A stretch of DNA of 64,000 nucleotides from Kribbella solani (GCF_014205295.1 NZ_JACHNF010000001.1:6262001-6326000), one strand, 5' to 3'. Shown: positions 33,486 to 42,876, counted from the first letter of the stretch. Notes: generated by a model from the sequence alone, not told the origin. Numbers and translations are program-made.

Positions 33486-34783
33486 GGCGGGGTCCAGTGG
33501 TCTAAGCAACGAGTAGTTCGGCCAGTGCTTGGGCTGGGGTTTTGAGGTTGAGTGTAGGGCGGGGTCGTTGGTTGAGGGTGGTGGCGATCTGGTCGAGGCT
33601 GGCGGCGGTGTGGGTGGACAGGTCTGTGCCTTTGGTGAGCCAGAACCGCAGGAGCCGGTTGGTGTTCTCGTTGGTGCCGCGTTGCCAGGGGGAGTGGGGG
33701 TCGCAGAAGTAGACAGGCATGTTCAGATCGAGCTGGATGCGCCGGTAGGCGGCTAGTTCGCGTCCGCGGTCCCAGGTCAGGGAGCGGCGCAGGTGGTCGG
33801 GCAGGGTGCGCATCTGGGTGATCATGGTCTCGGCCACGGTGTCGGCGTCGTGCTGGCCGGGCAGGTGCAGCAAGATGGTGAACCGGGTGGTGCGCTCGAC
33901 GAGTGTGCCGACCGCGGAGCGGTTGCCGGTGCCGATGATCAGGTCGCCTTCCCAATGTCCGGGCACGGCACGGTCGGTGGCCTCGGCGGGGCGTTGACTG
34001 ATCGTGAACGCTTCCCGGTACGGGTTTCGGGCCTGGCGATGGTCGCCGCCGCGGGGTTTGCGGGCCGTGCGGCGCAGGCTCAACTGCCGGTGCAGGTCTT
34101 GTCGCAGCTGGCCGCGGGTCTGCACATACAGCGCTTGGTAGATGGTTTCGTGCGACACACGAGCCATCCTCTCCTGCGCGCTGTCGCCGGGGTGATCACG
34201 GCGCAGTACTGCCGCGATCAGGCCCGGGGACCAGCCGGTGTCCATCCAGCCGGTGATCCGGGCGCACAGCCCCGGATCGGCGGCCAGCTTGAACTCCTTG
34301 GGCCGGCGCCGCCGCTCATGAGCGGCACGGTGAGCCACCGGCGCCCAATAGGACCCGTCCCGGCCGCGATTGCGGGCCACCTCACGCCAGATCACCGACT
34401 TGTCCCGCCCGATCGCCTCACCGATCCCGGCATACGACAACCCCTGCCGTAACAGCACAGCGATCACCGCCCGGTCCTCACTGGTCAACGGCCGCCGAGC
34501 TCGCGTCCCCGCGACCCCACCCGCGACCCCACCCGGGACTGCTGCTGGCACGCTGCCCGGCAACCCACCAGCTCTGTTCTGCCGCAACGATGGCTCCACA
34601 AGCCCCGATGTTCGCCACCACAACGAACCCGTATCCCACGACACGCCGACCGCCGACGCCGCTGACTGCACCGACCACCCACCACCCACCAGCGCGAAAA
34701 ACTCATCCCGCACTCCGTACGGATACCTCATCGGCATACACAACACCTTCCATCAGGCGTTGCTTCGACCACTGGACCCCGCC
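33486..34783 (-). mobile_element. IS30-family insertion sequence (1298 bp, intact)
   Basis: Terminal inverted repeats at 33486-33511 and 34758-34783 match at 25 of 26 positions, starting GGCGGGGTCCAGTGGTC. A 3-bp target duplication TGG flanks the element. One transposase gene fills it. The target is the stem of a palindromic intergenic repeat. Both ends and the gene are undamaged, so the insertion looks recent. Confidence 0.92.
33502..34746 (-). CDS. IS30-family transposase
   Basis: 414 aa, full length. The N-terminus has the helix-turn-helix modules of the family (LTSEDRAVIAVLLRQGLSYA, GIGEAIGRDKSVIWREVARN). The RNase-H-like DDE core shows GHWEGDLIIG (first Asp), SLTWDRGREL (second Asp) and DPHSPWQRGTNENTNRLLR (Glu). 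Sequences between, such as MARVSHETIYQALY, are also IS30 hallmarks. A Gly/Val/Pro-rich insert near residues 60-85 (GSVPAAVPGGVAGGVAG) is unusual but in frame. The inverted repeat overlaps the last codons. Confidence 0.95.
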   Translation of the reverse strand: MLCMPMRYPYGVRDEFFALVGGGWSVQSAASAVGVSWDTGSLWWRTSGLVEPSLRQNRAGGLPGSVPAAVPGGVAGGVAGTRARRPLTSEDRAVIAVLLRQGLSYAGIGEAIGRDKSVIWREVARNRGRDGSYWAPVAHRAAHERRRRPKEFKLAADPGLCARITGWMDTGWSPGLIAAVLRRDHPGDSAQERMARVSHETIYQALYVQTRGQLRQDLHRQLSLRRTARKPRGGDHRQARNPYREAFTISQRPAEATDRAVPGHWEGDLIIGTGNRSAVGTLVERTTRFTILLHLPGQHDADTVAETMITQMRTLPDHLRRSLTWDRGRELAAYRRIQLDLNMPVYFCDPHSPWQRGTNENTNRLLRFWLTKGTDLSTHTAASLDQIATTLNQRPRPTLNLKTPAQALAELLVA

Positions 34784-34830
34784 TGGGTTCTCCACTGGTG
34801 TGCGGGTGGAGAACCCACAACACGAGTGGA
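34784..34830. repeat. Palindromic intergenic repeat, copy 2, right part
   Basis: This part continues the element after the IS: TGGGTTCTCCAC, a loop near TGGTGTGCGG, GTGGAGAACCCACAAC, then ACGAGTGGA. The end reads GTGGAGAAC rather than the GTGGATAAG of the other two copies. It lies just before the 3' end of the ROK gene, so the intact element once separated convergent genes. Confidence 0.85.
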
Positions 34831-34849
34831 GAACCCTCGGCTGCTGTGG

Positions 34850-36079
34850 CTAGGCAGTGCTTGTCATTGCGGGGGTGGGGAGCTTGCGTTGCCACACCTC
34901 GTCGAGTGCCATCCGCATTGCTCCGGTGACCACCGCGTCTTCGGCCAGAGCGGACAGCTCCAGCCTTGGGTGGTTGAGCGTCAGCAGGCGCAGCTGGTCC
35001 GCGATGGCGTCCAACAGGACCGCACCGGCCCGCGCGACACCGCCACCGATCACCACAGCCGTCGGGTCGAGTACGAGAACAGACGGCGCCAGCGCGCGAG
35101 CAAACGTGCGCGCCACCTGCTGCACGACGGCCTGGGCAACCGGATCGCGCTCTGCTGCCGCAGCGAAGACATCGGCGGTGTCGAGCTGCTCTCCGCCCAG
35201 CTCAGCCAGCCGCGACTGCGGATTGTCCAGCGCGGCCTGTCGGCCCAGCGCCGCGATCGCCTCCGAGCCAACCGCCCGCTCCAGCGGTCCACGGCTGTCA
35301 TCCGGGTTGATCACGTCATCCGTGTCAGTAGCGATGAACCCGATCTCACCAGCCGCTCCAGTACCACGGTGCAACCGCCCGTCGATGACGATGCCGGCAC
35401 CGAGCCGCTCGCCCCACTGAACCGCCAGCAGCGTGCCGGTGCCGCCGCGAGCCGCCGCGATCGCCAGCGCGGCCAGGTTGGCGTCGTTGTCCAGCATGAC
35501 CGGACAGTCGAGCAGCCCGCGTACGTGCTTGATCAGGTCGACCGCGGACCAACCGGGAACGCTGGGGACCAGCTGGACCCGTCCGGTGTGCTCGTCGACG
35601 ATGCCGGGGCTGGCGGCGACAGCGGCGGCGATGTCCTCGGCCGGCACCTCCGCCTCGGCCAGCGCCTCGGTGATCACGTCGCCGATCACGCCGAGCAGTT
35701 CCTGCGCGGACCAGCCGGGGCCGGAGCGCCGGACGAGCGCGAGCTTGCGGCCGGCCAGGTCGGAGACTCCTACCGTGACCCGGTGCGGTCCGACGTCCAG
35801 GCCGAGCACCGGCGCGGCGCGACCACGCAGGGAGACCCGGATGGCCGGCCGGCCGAGTGACCGGTCCGCTGAGTCCGGCCCGTGCTGCTGCAGCCAGCCG
35901 GCCTCCAGCAGCTCGTCCACCGCCTGCGCGACGGTCGGCCGGGCCAGACCGGTGCGCTCGACCAGCTCGGCGACGCGCAACGGCGCCGGCGCGGATCGGC
36001 GGACCGCGTCCAGGACCGAGGCGACATTGATCCGCCGCAGCATCGTCGTTCCGCCGCCGCCGATCGTTCCCTTGCTCAT
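34850..36079 (-). CDS. ROK-family transcriptional regulator
   Basis: 409 aa from ATG 36079, with AAGGGG upstream; the frame to 36193 adds an unsupported leader. An N-terminal winged helix (LRRINVASVLDAVRRSAPAP, VAELVERTGLARPTVAQAVD) precedes the ROK fold: VLGLDVGPHRVTVGVSDLAG, NDANLAALAIAAARG, LLAVQWGERLGAGIVIDGRL, HRGTGAAGEIGFIATD. The usual zinc-site motif CxCGxxGC after GEIGF is missing (DTDDVINPDDSRGPLE), as in some sugar-sensing ROK repressors. It is likely a sugar-responsive repressor of the neighbouring carbohydrate genes (inference). Confidence 0.9.
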   Translation of the reverse strand: MSKGTIGGGGTTMLRRINVASVLDAVRRSAPAPLRVAELVERTGLARPTVAQAVDELLEAGWLQQHGPDSADRSLGRPAIRVSLRGRAAPVLGLDVGPHRVTVGVSDLAGRKLALVRRSGPGWSAQELLGVIGDVITEALAEAEVPAEDIAAAVAASPGIVDEHTGRVQLVPSVPGWSAVDLIKHVRGLLDCPVMLDNDANLAALAIAAARGGTGTLLAVQWGERLGAGIVIDGRLHRGTGAAGEIGFIATDTDDVINPDDSRGPLERAVGSEAIAALGRQAALDNPQSRLAELGGEQLDTADVFAAAAERDPVAQAVVQQVARTFARALAPSVLVLDPTAVVIGGGVARAGAVLLDAIADQLRLLTLNHPRLELSALAEDAVVTGAMRMALDEVWQRKLPTPAMTSTA

Positions 36080-36336
36080 GTCCGACCCCTTGCCTGCCAC
36101 CCACCCAGTATAGATAGCGAGCGTTCGTAAATACTGTCCGTGTCCAGCTCTGGTCAGCACCGACCGGCGGCGTTTCGATGCGTGAGTCGACAACTATCAC
36201 CGATCGGCCACCTGATGTTCCAGCACACGCATTGCTGCCCGTAATCGGGTAGACCGCCAAGGGTCATCCCGGCCCGCCGGGCGGGGTGATCGGCCACCAT
36301 ATTCTGGGTACCGCCGAGCAGACGAGAGGTGGGCCG

Positions 36337-37797
36337 ATGTCATCCGAGCGGGAAGTCGTCGAAGCGTGTCCAGCCGAGTTGTTCATTGCGGGCAAGTGGG
36401 TGGCTGCCAGTGGCGGCCGGACGCTGGCGGTCGAGGACCCGGCCACCGGTGCGACCCTCCGGGAAGTGGCCGACGCGAGTCCGGCGGACGGTCTGGCGGC
36501 GCTGGACGCGGCCGTCGCGGCACAGACCGACTGGGCCGCGACCGCGCCCCGGGACCGCGGCGAGATCCTCCGGCGTACGTACGAGCTGATGACCGAGCGC
36601 GCCGACGACCTCGCGCTGCTGATGACGCTGGAGATGGGCAAGCCGGTGGCCGAGTCGAAGGGCGAGATCGCGTACGCGGCCGAGTTCTTCCGCTGGTTCG
36701 CCGAGGAAGCGGTCCGGATCGACGGCGGGTACCAGGTCGCGCCGAACGGAGCCGGCCGGTTCCTGGTGATGCGGCAGCCGGTCGGGCCGTGCCTGCTGAT
36801 CACGCCGTGGAACTTCCCGGCCGCGATGGGCGCGCGCAAGATCGGGCCCGCGGTCGCGGCCGGCTGCACGATGGTGATCAAGCCGGCCGCGCAGACGCCG
36901 CTGTCGATGCTCAAACTGGCCGAGCTGATGGCCGAGGCGGGGCTGCCGGCCGGCGTACTGAACGTGGTCACGACCACGGACGCCGGTGGGGTGATGGAGC
37001 CGCTGATCCGCGACGGCCGGGCCCGGAAACTCTCCTTCACCGGGTCGACGCCGATCGGCCGGAAGCTGATCGAGCAGGCTGCCGGGCAGGTGCTGCGAAC
37101 CAGCATGGAGCTGGGCGGGAACGCGCCGCTGCTGGTGTTCGAGGACGCGGACCTGGACAAGGCGGTCGACGGCGCGATGCTGGCCAAGATGCGCAACGGC
37201 GGCGAGGCCTGTACGGCGGCGAACCGGATCTACGTGCAGTCGCCGGTGATGGACGAGTTCGCCGCGCGGCTGACCGAGCGGATGGCGGCGTTGAAGGTCG
37301 GTCGCGGTACGAAGGCAGGTGTCGACGTCGGGCCACTGATCGACGCCAGGCAACGGGACAAGGTGGCCGACCTGGTTGCCGACGCGATCGCCCAAGGCGC
37401 GCGGACGTTGACCGGTGGGGCGATCGCCGCCGGCAACGGGTACTTCTTCCAGCCGACCGTGCTCGCCGACGTACCGGCGACCGCACGCCTGCAGAAGGAG
37501 GAGATCTTCGGGCCGGTCGCGCCACTGACCGCGTTCGAGACTGAGGACGAGGCGGTCCGGATGGCCAACGACACGGAGTTCGGCCTCGTCTCCTACCTGT
37601 TCACCAAGGACCTGAGCCGCGCGCTGCGGGTGTCGGAGCGGCTCGAGGCCGGCATGATCGGGCTGAACCAGGGCATCGTGTCCAACCCGGCCGCGCCGTT
37701 CGGTGGCGTGAAGCAGTCCGGTCTCGGCCGGGAGGGCGGCTCGGTCGGAATCGACGAGTACCTGGAGATCAAGTACGTAGCGATCAACGTCGACTGA
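36337..37797 (+). CDS. NAD(P)-dependent aldehyde dehydrogenase (succinate-semialdehyde dehydrogenase-like)
   Basis: 486 aa from ATG 36337, preceded by GAGAGGTGGG; an upstream ATG at 36286 is in frame but lacks a site. All ALDH motifs are present: PVGPCLLITPWNFPAAMGAR, GCTMVIKPAAQTP, LSFTGSTPIGRKL, the general base in SMELGGNAPLLVFEDADL and the catalytic Cys in GGEACTAANRIYV. The closest type is GabD-like semialdehyde dehydrogenase. 2-Oxoglutarate semialdehyde, the missing last step of the hydroxyproline pathway at 2-7 kb, is a possible substrate, but the genes are 29 kb apart. Its last 14 bp overlap the convergent deacetylase gene. Confidence 0.92.
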   Translation: MSSEREVVEACPAELFIAGKWVAASGGRTLAVEDPATGATLREVADASPADGLAALDAAVAAQTDWAATAPRDRGEILRRTYELMTERADDLALLMTLEMGKPVAESKGEIAYAAEFFRWFAEEAVRIDGGYQVAPNGAGRFLVMRQPVGPCLLITPWNFPAAMGARKIGPAVAAGCTMVIKPAAQTPLSMLKLAELMAEAGLPAGVLNVVTTTDAGGVMEPLIRDGRARKLSFTGSTPIGRKLIEQAAGQVLRTSMELGGNAPLLVFEDADLDKAVDGAMLAKMRNGGEACTAANRIYVQSPVMDEFAARLTERMAALKVGRGTKAGVDVGPLIDARQRDKVADLVADAIAQGARTLTGGAIAAGNGYFFQPTVLADVPATARLQKEEIFGPVAPLTAFETEDEAVRMANDTEFGLVSYLFTKDLSRALRVSERLEAGMIGLNQGIVSNPAAPFGGVKQSGLGREGGSVGIDEYLEIKYVAINVD

Positions 37798-38647
37798 CCA
37801 GCTGGGTCACCGTGACCAGCTGGTAGCCGCGAGCTCGCAGTTCCTTCACGATCGGCCCAACGGCCTGCGCGGTGTACGGGGCGTTGTCCCCGCCGTGCAT
37901 GTGCAGTACGACGATCGACCCGTTCTGTACGTGGTCCAGCACCTGCTTCACGATCGGCTGCGCTGCTTTGGCGAACCCATCCGCACCCGGTACGTCCAGA
38001 CCGACCGCAGTGACACCAGCAGGCGCCAGCTCGTGCAGTGCGGTCGCGTCGTAGCACCCACCGGGGAACCGGAACCACCTGGTTGCCTGCGGGTCCAGCT
38101 TGTCCAGTTCCACGATGGCACGCCGTACGTCAGCCAGCATCTGGTCTTTCGGTACGGTCCCCAGCGTGTAGCAGTTCTTGGTGAAACCACGGTGGTCGTA
38201 CGTGTGCGTCCCCAACTCGAACAGTGGGTCTGCGGCGAGCTCCTTCGTCACCTGTGGGTACTGCTCCATCCACATGCCCGTGAGGAACAGCGTGGCCGGG
38301 ACATGCAGCGTACGCAGCTCGTCGATCAGTGCCTTGTTGTAGTACGACTTGACCTTCCCTGACTGCAGTCGTCTGCGCATGAGAGCAGTCAGGTCCGCGT
38401 CGAACGTCAGCGCGATCTGCTTCTTGTCCCGCGGCCCATGGTCGAGTACCGGCATCAGGTTGGTGTTGCTGGATGCACCCGGCTTGGCTTGCGCCGGTGC
38501 CAACGTGGGGCGGACCGTACGTACCGGAGCGACCGGTGCATGGGTTTGCGGTGTCTCACTGGGTACGCCGGCTGTCGGACTGTTGTCACTGCAGCCGACA
38601 AGAGTCAGTACCAGGACACCGCTTGCAACCCGCTTCGGCCAGCTCAC
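37784..38647 (-). CDS. Polysaccharide deacetylase-family (CE4) lipoprotein
   Basis: 287 aa from a GTG preceded by GGAG. The signal and lipobox read ASGVLVLTLVGCSDN. The CE4 (NodB) domain has motif 1 IALTFDADLT, motif 2 ELGTHTYDHRGFT (metal His pair), motif 3 WFRFPGGCYD and the later VLHMHGGDNA. The TFDAD form rather than TFDDG is seen in some actinobacterial members. It is expected to deacetylate N-acetylated sugars of peptidoglycan or another wall polymer outside the membrane. It follows the beta-mannosidase by 15 bp on the same strand. Confidence 0.88.
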   Translation of the reverse strand: MSWPKRVASGVLVLTLVGCSDNSPTAGVPSETPQTHAPVAPVRTVRPTLAPAQAKPGASSNTNLMPVLDHGPRDKKQIALTFDADLTALMRRRLQSGKVKSYYNKALIDELRTLHVPATLFLTGMWMEQYPQVTKELAADPLFELGTHTYDHRGFTKNCYTLGTVPKDQMLADVRRAIVELDKLDPQATRWFRFPGGCYDATALHELAPAGVTAVGLDVPGADGFAKAAQPIVKQVLDHVQNGSIVVLHMHGGDNAPYTAQAVGPIVKELRARGYQLVTVTQLVSRR

Positions 38648-38662
38648 GGTACTCCAGTATGC

Positions 38663-41098
38663 CTACTGCACCAGATCGTTGGCCGACCGGATGACGGGGG
38701 AGGTGAGCTGTTCCGGAGCGGCGGCACCGGTTACGTGGAAAGTGTGCGATTCGCCGGGGGAGAGGGTGATCAGGCCGGAGTCGACTCGGGCCGCCGGGTC
38801 GAGGCGGTCCGGGAAGAGGCACAGGTCCTTCGTGAGCGCATCGGCGGTGACGATGACGTCGTAGCCGTCAGCCGTTGCCGTCACCTGGGCAGTGAACGCG
38901 TCCGCGGCCAGCTGCAACGCCGTGTCCTCGACGAAGTACCAGTAGGCCGTGGTCCCGTCCGCGGCGCGCACCTCCAGGTACTCCCGGATCGGGTCCGTGG
39001 TGGTCGAGTCAGGCACTCCGTTCAGTACGCCTGATCGGGCGGCCACCTCAAGCGCGAAGGTCTCCCGCGCCAGCACCGCCCCACCTCGAGCAGTCGAGCG
39101 CCGGGTCACCGTCACCTCGGTGGACCAGCTCTCGTCCGTGTCGTTGTGCGCGGCAACCACCAACCCGTCTTCGCGCGGTTGAACGGTCAGCAGGCGATCG
39201 GCGTACACGCGCTTCAACGCGAACCACAGCGGCTTCTTGATCCCATGCCCGTCAACCGCGGCCCAGGACACCACCGGCCAGTTGTCGTTCAGCTGCCAGA
39301 CCACGGCGCCCGTGTTCAACGGGAACAGGCTGCGGAAGTGTTCGATGCCATAGGCAACAGCGCGTGCCTGGTTGAGCTGCGTTGTCCAGTGCCAGTCGTC
39401 GATGTTCTTCCACTTCGGCAGGTGTTCGCCGAGCCCGCGCTCCAGTTTGAGATTGCCCTCGAACGCCTTCTGGTGCACCAGCATCTGCTCGCCGTACGGG
39501 TCGAGTGGGGCGTCGTGCACCACCGACGTCAGCGTCGACCAGGCCGGCGGCCCCTGGAAGCCGAACTCGGACGCGAACCGTGGCTTGTACTTCCGGTACG
39601 TCGTGTAATCCACCTGGTTCCACACGTCCCAGATGTGCATCGTGCCGTGCCGCTCATCGTTCGGGTGGATGAACTGGTCGAACGAGTACGGGCTGCCGGC
39701 CGTGTACGGCGTCCGCGGGTCGAGCTCGGCGACGATCTTCGGCAGCACGTCTAGGTAGTACCCGGCGCCCCACGGCCGCTCGGCCAGCGGTACCCGCCAG
39801 CTCCACTCGACGTAGCCCCAGATGTTCTCGTTGTTGCCGTTCCAGACCGCGAGACTGGCGTGCGTGCTGAGCCGCGTCACCGCCTCCCGCGCCTCGGCCT
39901 CGACCTCGCTCCGCAACGGCTCGTCCTCCGAGTACGCCGCGCAGGCGAACAGGAAGTCCTGCCAGACCAGGATTCCCAGCTCGTCGCAGGTGTCGTAGAA
40001 CGCCTTGCTCTCGTAGATCCCGCCGCCCCAGACCCGCAGCAGGTTCATCCCGGCGTCCACCGCGTCCTGGACGCTGGTCCGGTACGTCGCCGTGGTCAAC
40101 CGGGTCACGAACGCGTCGTCGGGAATCCAGTTCGCGCCGCGGATGTAGATCGGTTTGCCGTTCACGGACAGGACGAACGGCGTACCGGCGTCGTCCGGCG
40201 TGACGTTCACGGACATGGTGCGGAAGCCGACCCGGCCGTGCCATTCGTCGTCGTCGACCGTGACCATCACGTCGTACAAGGGCTGCCCGCCATGGCCGCG
40301 CGGCCACCACAGGTCGACCGCGTCGACCAGGCTGACGATCTGGACGCTGCCGGTCCCCGGCTCGACGGTCACCGACTGCCGCGTACCGCCGACCTCGACC
40401 GCGACAGTCGCCGCCGCACTGTCGGTCCAGGCCAAACCGACGTGCGTGGTCAGTACGCCGCGGTCGCCGACGACGCCGGCCAGCGGACGGACCGAGTCGA
40501 TGCGTACGCCGGACCAGGACTCGATCCGGATCGGGCGCCAGATACCCACGGTCGCGACATCCGGTCCCCAGTCCCACCCGAAGTTCGAGGCCATCTTGCG
40601 CAGCTGGTTGTACGGGTGGTGGTTGGTGTGCGGCCAACTGCCGTTCCTCGCCCGCTCCGCCTCGGCCGCGGCCACCGGTCCTTCGAACTCGATCACCAAT
40701 TCGTTGTCGCCGGCATCTAGTACGCCAGTGACGTCGAACCGGTACGACCGATGCTGATTCGCGGTCCGGCCGAGCTCTTGGCCGTTCAGCGTCACGGTCG
40801 CGACCGTGTCCAGCCCTTCGGCCACCAGCTCCTGCCGGTCGTTGCCATCGGCAACCCAGGCGAAGGTGGTCCGGTAGCTCCATCGGGTCCGGCCGATCCA
40901 GTGCAACTTGGACTCGTTGTCGCCGTCGAACGGGTCCGGGATCTCGCCGGCCGCGAGCAGGTCGGTGTGTACCTCACCCGGCACGGTGGCGGCCACGGCC
41001 CGGCCGATCAGGCCGTCGGGGACGGGGCCTTCGACCGCGCGTACGGTCCAGGCGGTACCGCCCTCGGTGGTCAGGTCGAAGGTCTTCAGTGCGGTCAC
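38663..41098 (-). CDS. Glycoside hydrolase family 2, beta-mannosidase
   Basis: 811 aa from the GTG at 41096-41098, with GGGAGCC upstream. The longer frame to 41158 would read through a terminator hairpin and operator. The N-terminal jelly roll starts FDLTTEGGTAWTVRAVEG, with DTVATVTLNGQELGRTAN and HTNHHPYNQLRKMASNFGWD, the latter characteristic of beta-mannosidases. The catalytic barrel has the acid/base in LAVWNGNNENIWGYVEWSW and the nucleophile in RFASEFGFQGPPAW. No signal peptide: it acts in the cytosol on imported manno-oligosaccharides. A LacI-type AACCGGTT site lies 23 bp upstream. Confidence 0.93.
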   Translation of the reverse strand: MTALKTFDLTTEGGTAWTVRAVEGPVPDGLIGRAVAATVPGEVHTDLLAAGEIPDPFDGDNESKLHWIGRTRWSYRTTFAWVADGNDRQELVAEGLDTVATVTLNGQELGRTANQHRSYRFDVTGVLDAGDNELVIEFEGPVAAAEAERARNGSWPHTNHHPYNQLRKMASNFGWDWGPDVATVGIWRPIRIESWSGVRIDSVRPLAGVVGDRGVLTTHVGLAWTDSAAATVAVEVGGTRQSVTVEPGTGSVQIVSLVDAVDLWWPRGHGGQPLYDVMVTVDDDEWHGRVGFRTMSVNVTPDDAGTPFVLSVNGKPIYIRGANWIPDDAFVTRLTTATYRTSVQDAVDAGMNLLRVWGGGIYESKAFYDTCDELGILVWQDFLFACAAYSEDEPLRSEVEAEAREAVTRLSTHASLAVWNGNNENIWGYVEWSWRVPLAERPWGAGYYLDVLPKIVAELDPRTPYTAGSPYSFDQFIHPNDERHGTMHIWDVWNQVDYTTYRKYKPRFASEFGFQGPPAWSTLTSVVHDAPLDPYGEQMLVHQKAFEGNLKLERGLGEHLPKWKNIDDWHWTTQLNQARAVAYGIEHFRSLFPLNTGAVVWQLNDNWPVVSWAAVDGHGIKKPLWFALKRVYADRLLTVQPREDGLVVAAHNDTDESWSTEVTVTRRSTARGGAVLARETFALEVAARSGVLNGVPDSTTTDPIREYLEVRAADGTTAYWYFVEDTALQLAADAFTAQVTATADGYDVIVTADALTKDLCLFPDRLDPAARVDSGLITLSPGESHTFHVTGAAAPEQLTSPVIRSANDLVQ

Positions 41099-41120
41099 AA
41101 TCTGGCTCCCAGCGTGATGA

Positions 41121-41128
41121 ACCGGTTT
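41121..41128. promoter_or_regulatory. LacI-type operator AACCGGTT before the beta-mannosidase
   Basis: TGAACCGGTTTA, centred about 27 bp upstream of the beta-mannosidase start, is a near-palindrome with the central CG typical of LacI/GalR operators. The same core occurs at 43766-43773 upstream of the TIM-barrel operon, which is divergent from the LacI gene at 43989. Confidence 0.6.
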
Positions 41129-41141
41129 AGCGCGACTGCAC

Positions 41142-41168
41142 CGCTCCCCACCAGGCAAGGGGAGCGGC
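41142..41168. terminator. Terminator hairpin after the SGNH hydrolase gene
   Basis: Arms CCGCTCCCC (41142-41150) and GGGGAGCGG (41160-41168) pair perfectly over 9 bp around ACCAGGCAA. It lies 6 bp past the SGNH hydrolase stop (minus strand) and upstream of the beta-mannosidase promoter, separating the two units. It has the same stem sequence as the palindrome at 1972-1999. Confidence 0.75.
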
Positions 41169-41173
41169 GGACG

Positions 41174-41782
41174 TCAGTCGTTCAGTACGTACCGCCGCCA
41201 GAGCGCGGCGAGGGCACGGTGTCCGGCCGCGGACGGATGTACTCCGTCGCCGGCCAGCGTGGCTGCTCCGACCGAAGCGGCCTGCTTGGTCAGCTCGGCA
41301 TCGGCCGGAACCAGGATCGCGGCGTACTCGACCGCGAGTTTCCGGACCACCTCCAGCTTCGGGTCGAGATCCGCACGCCATTCGTGCTGCCCGTCCTTCA
41401 CCGGCAGCAGGAACGGCTCGATCATGACCACCGGACAGGAAAGGGCGTCCAGCAACGACCGGTACGACGCCTCGAACGATTCCGGCGTGGTCGGATCGTC
41501 CTCGTCGTACCGGCGCCAGGTGTCGTTGATCCCGATCATGATCGAAACCAGCGACGGGTCATGCGCCAGTACATCGGTGGCCCACCGGGTGGCCAGATCG
41601 ACCGCCCGGTTGCCACTTATACCCGCATTGACGATCTTCGGCGCGGATGCACCCAGATCAACGGACAGGTTGCGTACGTAGCCGTCGCCGAGCCCGTCAG
41701 GATCGGTACGGCGGCCGCAGTCGGTGACCGAGTCCCCGGCGAACACGATGGTCCGCCGGGGATCGAGAAGGATGCCGGTCAC
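41174..41782 (-). CDS. SGNH/GDSL hydrolase
   Basis: 202 aa from a GTG overlapping the upstream stop. The four SGNH blocks are visible: block I IVFAGDSVTDCGR (Ser nucleophile), block II Gly in IVNAGISGNRAVDLATRW, block III IMIGINDTWRR (Asn) and block V GDGVHPSAAGHRAL (Asp and His). No signal peptide. In this operon it may deacetylate or de-esterify an imported, acetylated oligosaccharide (inference). Last gene of a three-gene unit with the Gfo/Idh oxidoreductase and the TIM-barrel isomerase. Confidence 0.9.
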   Translation of the reverse strand: MTGILLDPRRTIVFAGDSVTDCGRRTDPDGLGDGYVRNLSVDLGASAPKIVNAGISGNRAVDLATRWATDVLAHDPSLVSIMIGINDTWRRYDEDDPTTPESFEASYRSLLDALSCPVVMIEPFLLPVKDGQHEWRADLDPKLEVVRKLAVEYAAILVPADAELTKQAASVGAATLAGDGVHPSAAGHRALAALWRRYVLND

Positions 41783-42876
41783 AGGGTCGCTTCGGTGACG
41801 TCCCAGTCGTCGGGCAGCGTCGGCGCCACCTCGACCGTGCTCCGTACGTCCACGAACGCGCCGGTGTCGATCGAATCGGTGATGGATGCCATCACGTCGA
41901 CGATGTGGAACGCCAGCGCTCCGGTGGCCCGGTGCGGACTGTCGGCACGGATCGCCCGCGCCATTTCCAGTACGCCGGTGCCACGCTGCGCGACCGCCTT
42001 GGTCTCGGCGACGGTCTCCCAGTCCTCGGCGCCGCGACGGCGGATCTTGATCGCACCGTCGAACGCGTTCGGGTCCGGTACCGCCAGGGTGGCGTCCGAG
42101 CCGGTGATCTCGACGAACCCACCCCGCGGCAGCGGCGAGTCGAAGCTGAAGATGCTCTGCGACGACTGCCCCGACTCGAACCGCGCGATCGCGCTGACAT
42201 GCGTCGGCACGGTCACGTCGAAGTCGGTCCCGGCCAGCGGACCCGAGCCGATGGTGCGTTTGTCCCGCGACTTCGAGCCGAGCCCCGCGACCGCGGCGAC
42301 CGGACCGAGCAGCTGCACCAGCGTGGTCAGGTAGTACGGGCCGATGTCCCAGAGCGGACCCGCGCCTTCCTGGAACAGGAACGCCGGGTTCGGGTGCCAG
42401 GACTCCGGGCCGGGGGACTGGAACAGGGTGAGCGCGGTCAGCGGCGTACCGATGTCGCCGCGCTCGATGATCCGCCGGGATTCCTGCAGGCCCGGACCGA
42501 GCACGGTGTCGGGCGCGCAGCCCAGCCGCAGCCCCGCGTCATTGGCCGCGGCCAGTAGCTTCAGGCCGCTGTCCTGGTCCAGTGAGAACGGCTTCTCGCT
42601 CCAGACATGCTTGCCGGCGGCAAGCGCCGCGAGCGCCACCTCGACATGCGCGACCGGGATGGTCAGGTTGACCACGATCTCGACGTCCGGGTGGTTCAGC
42701 ACGATCTCGGGAGCCCCGTGGCTCTCGATGCCGTACTCGGCGGCCTTCGCCGCGGCCGCCTCCGGCCGGAGGTCGCCGATCGCGACCACCTTAAGATCCG
42801 GAAAGCTCTGCATGCTCTTGATATAGGCGTCGGAGATCACCCCGGCGCCGATCACGCCTACGCCAACAAAGCTCAT
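41779..42876 (-). CDS. Gfo/Idh/MocA-family oxidoreductase
   Basis: 365 aa. An N-terminal Rossmann fold (VGVGVIGAGVISDAYIKSMQ, VVAIGDLRPEAAAAKAAEYG) contains the EKPF-type motif (GKHVWSEKPFSLDQDSGLKL). The C-terminal mixed domain carries GAGPLWDIGPYYLTTLVQLL, in which the WD-x-G-x-Y part matches the family's catalytic region. Members oxidise or reduce sugars and inositols with NAD(P). Sugar context: next to a TIM-barrel isomerase and a beta-mannosidase. Its start lies after a 76-bp spacer with a repeated 12-mer. Confidence 0.92.
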   Translation of the reverse strand: MSFVGVGVIGAGVISDAYIKSMQSFPDLKVVAIGDLRPEAAAAKAAEYGIESHGAPEIVLNHPDVEIVVNLTIPVAHVEVALAALAAGKHVWSEKPFSLDQDSGLKLLAAANDAGLRLGCAPDTVLGPGLQESRRIIERGDIGTPLTALTLFQSPGPESWHPNPAFLFQEGAGPLWDIGPYYLTTLVQLLGPVAAVAGLGSKSRDKRTIGSGPLAGTDFDVTVPTHVSAIARFESGQSSQSIFSFDSPLPRGGFVEITGSDATLAVPDPNAFDGAIKIRRRGAEDWETVAETKAVAQRGTGVLEMARAIRADSPHRATGALAFHIVDVMASITDSIDTGAFVDVRSTVEVAPTLPDDWDVTEATL

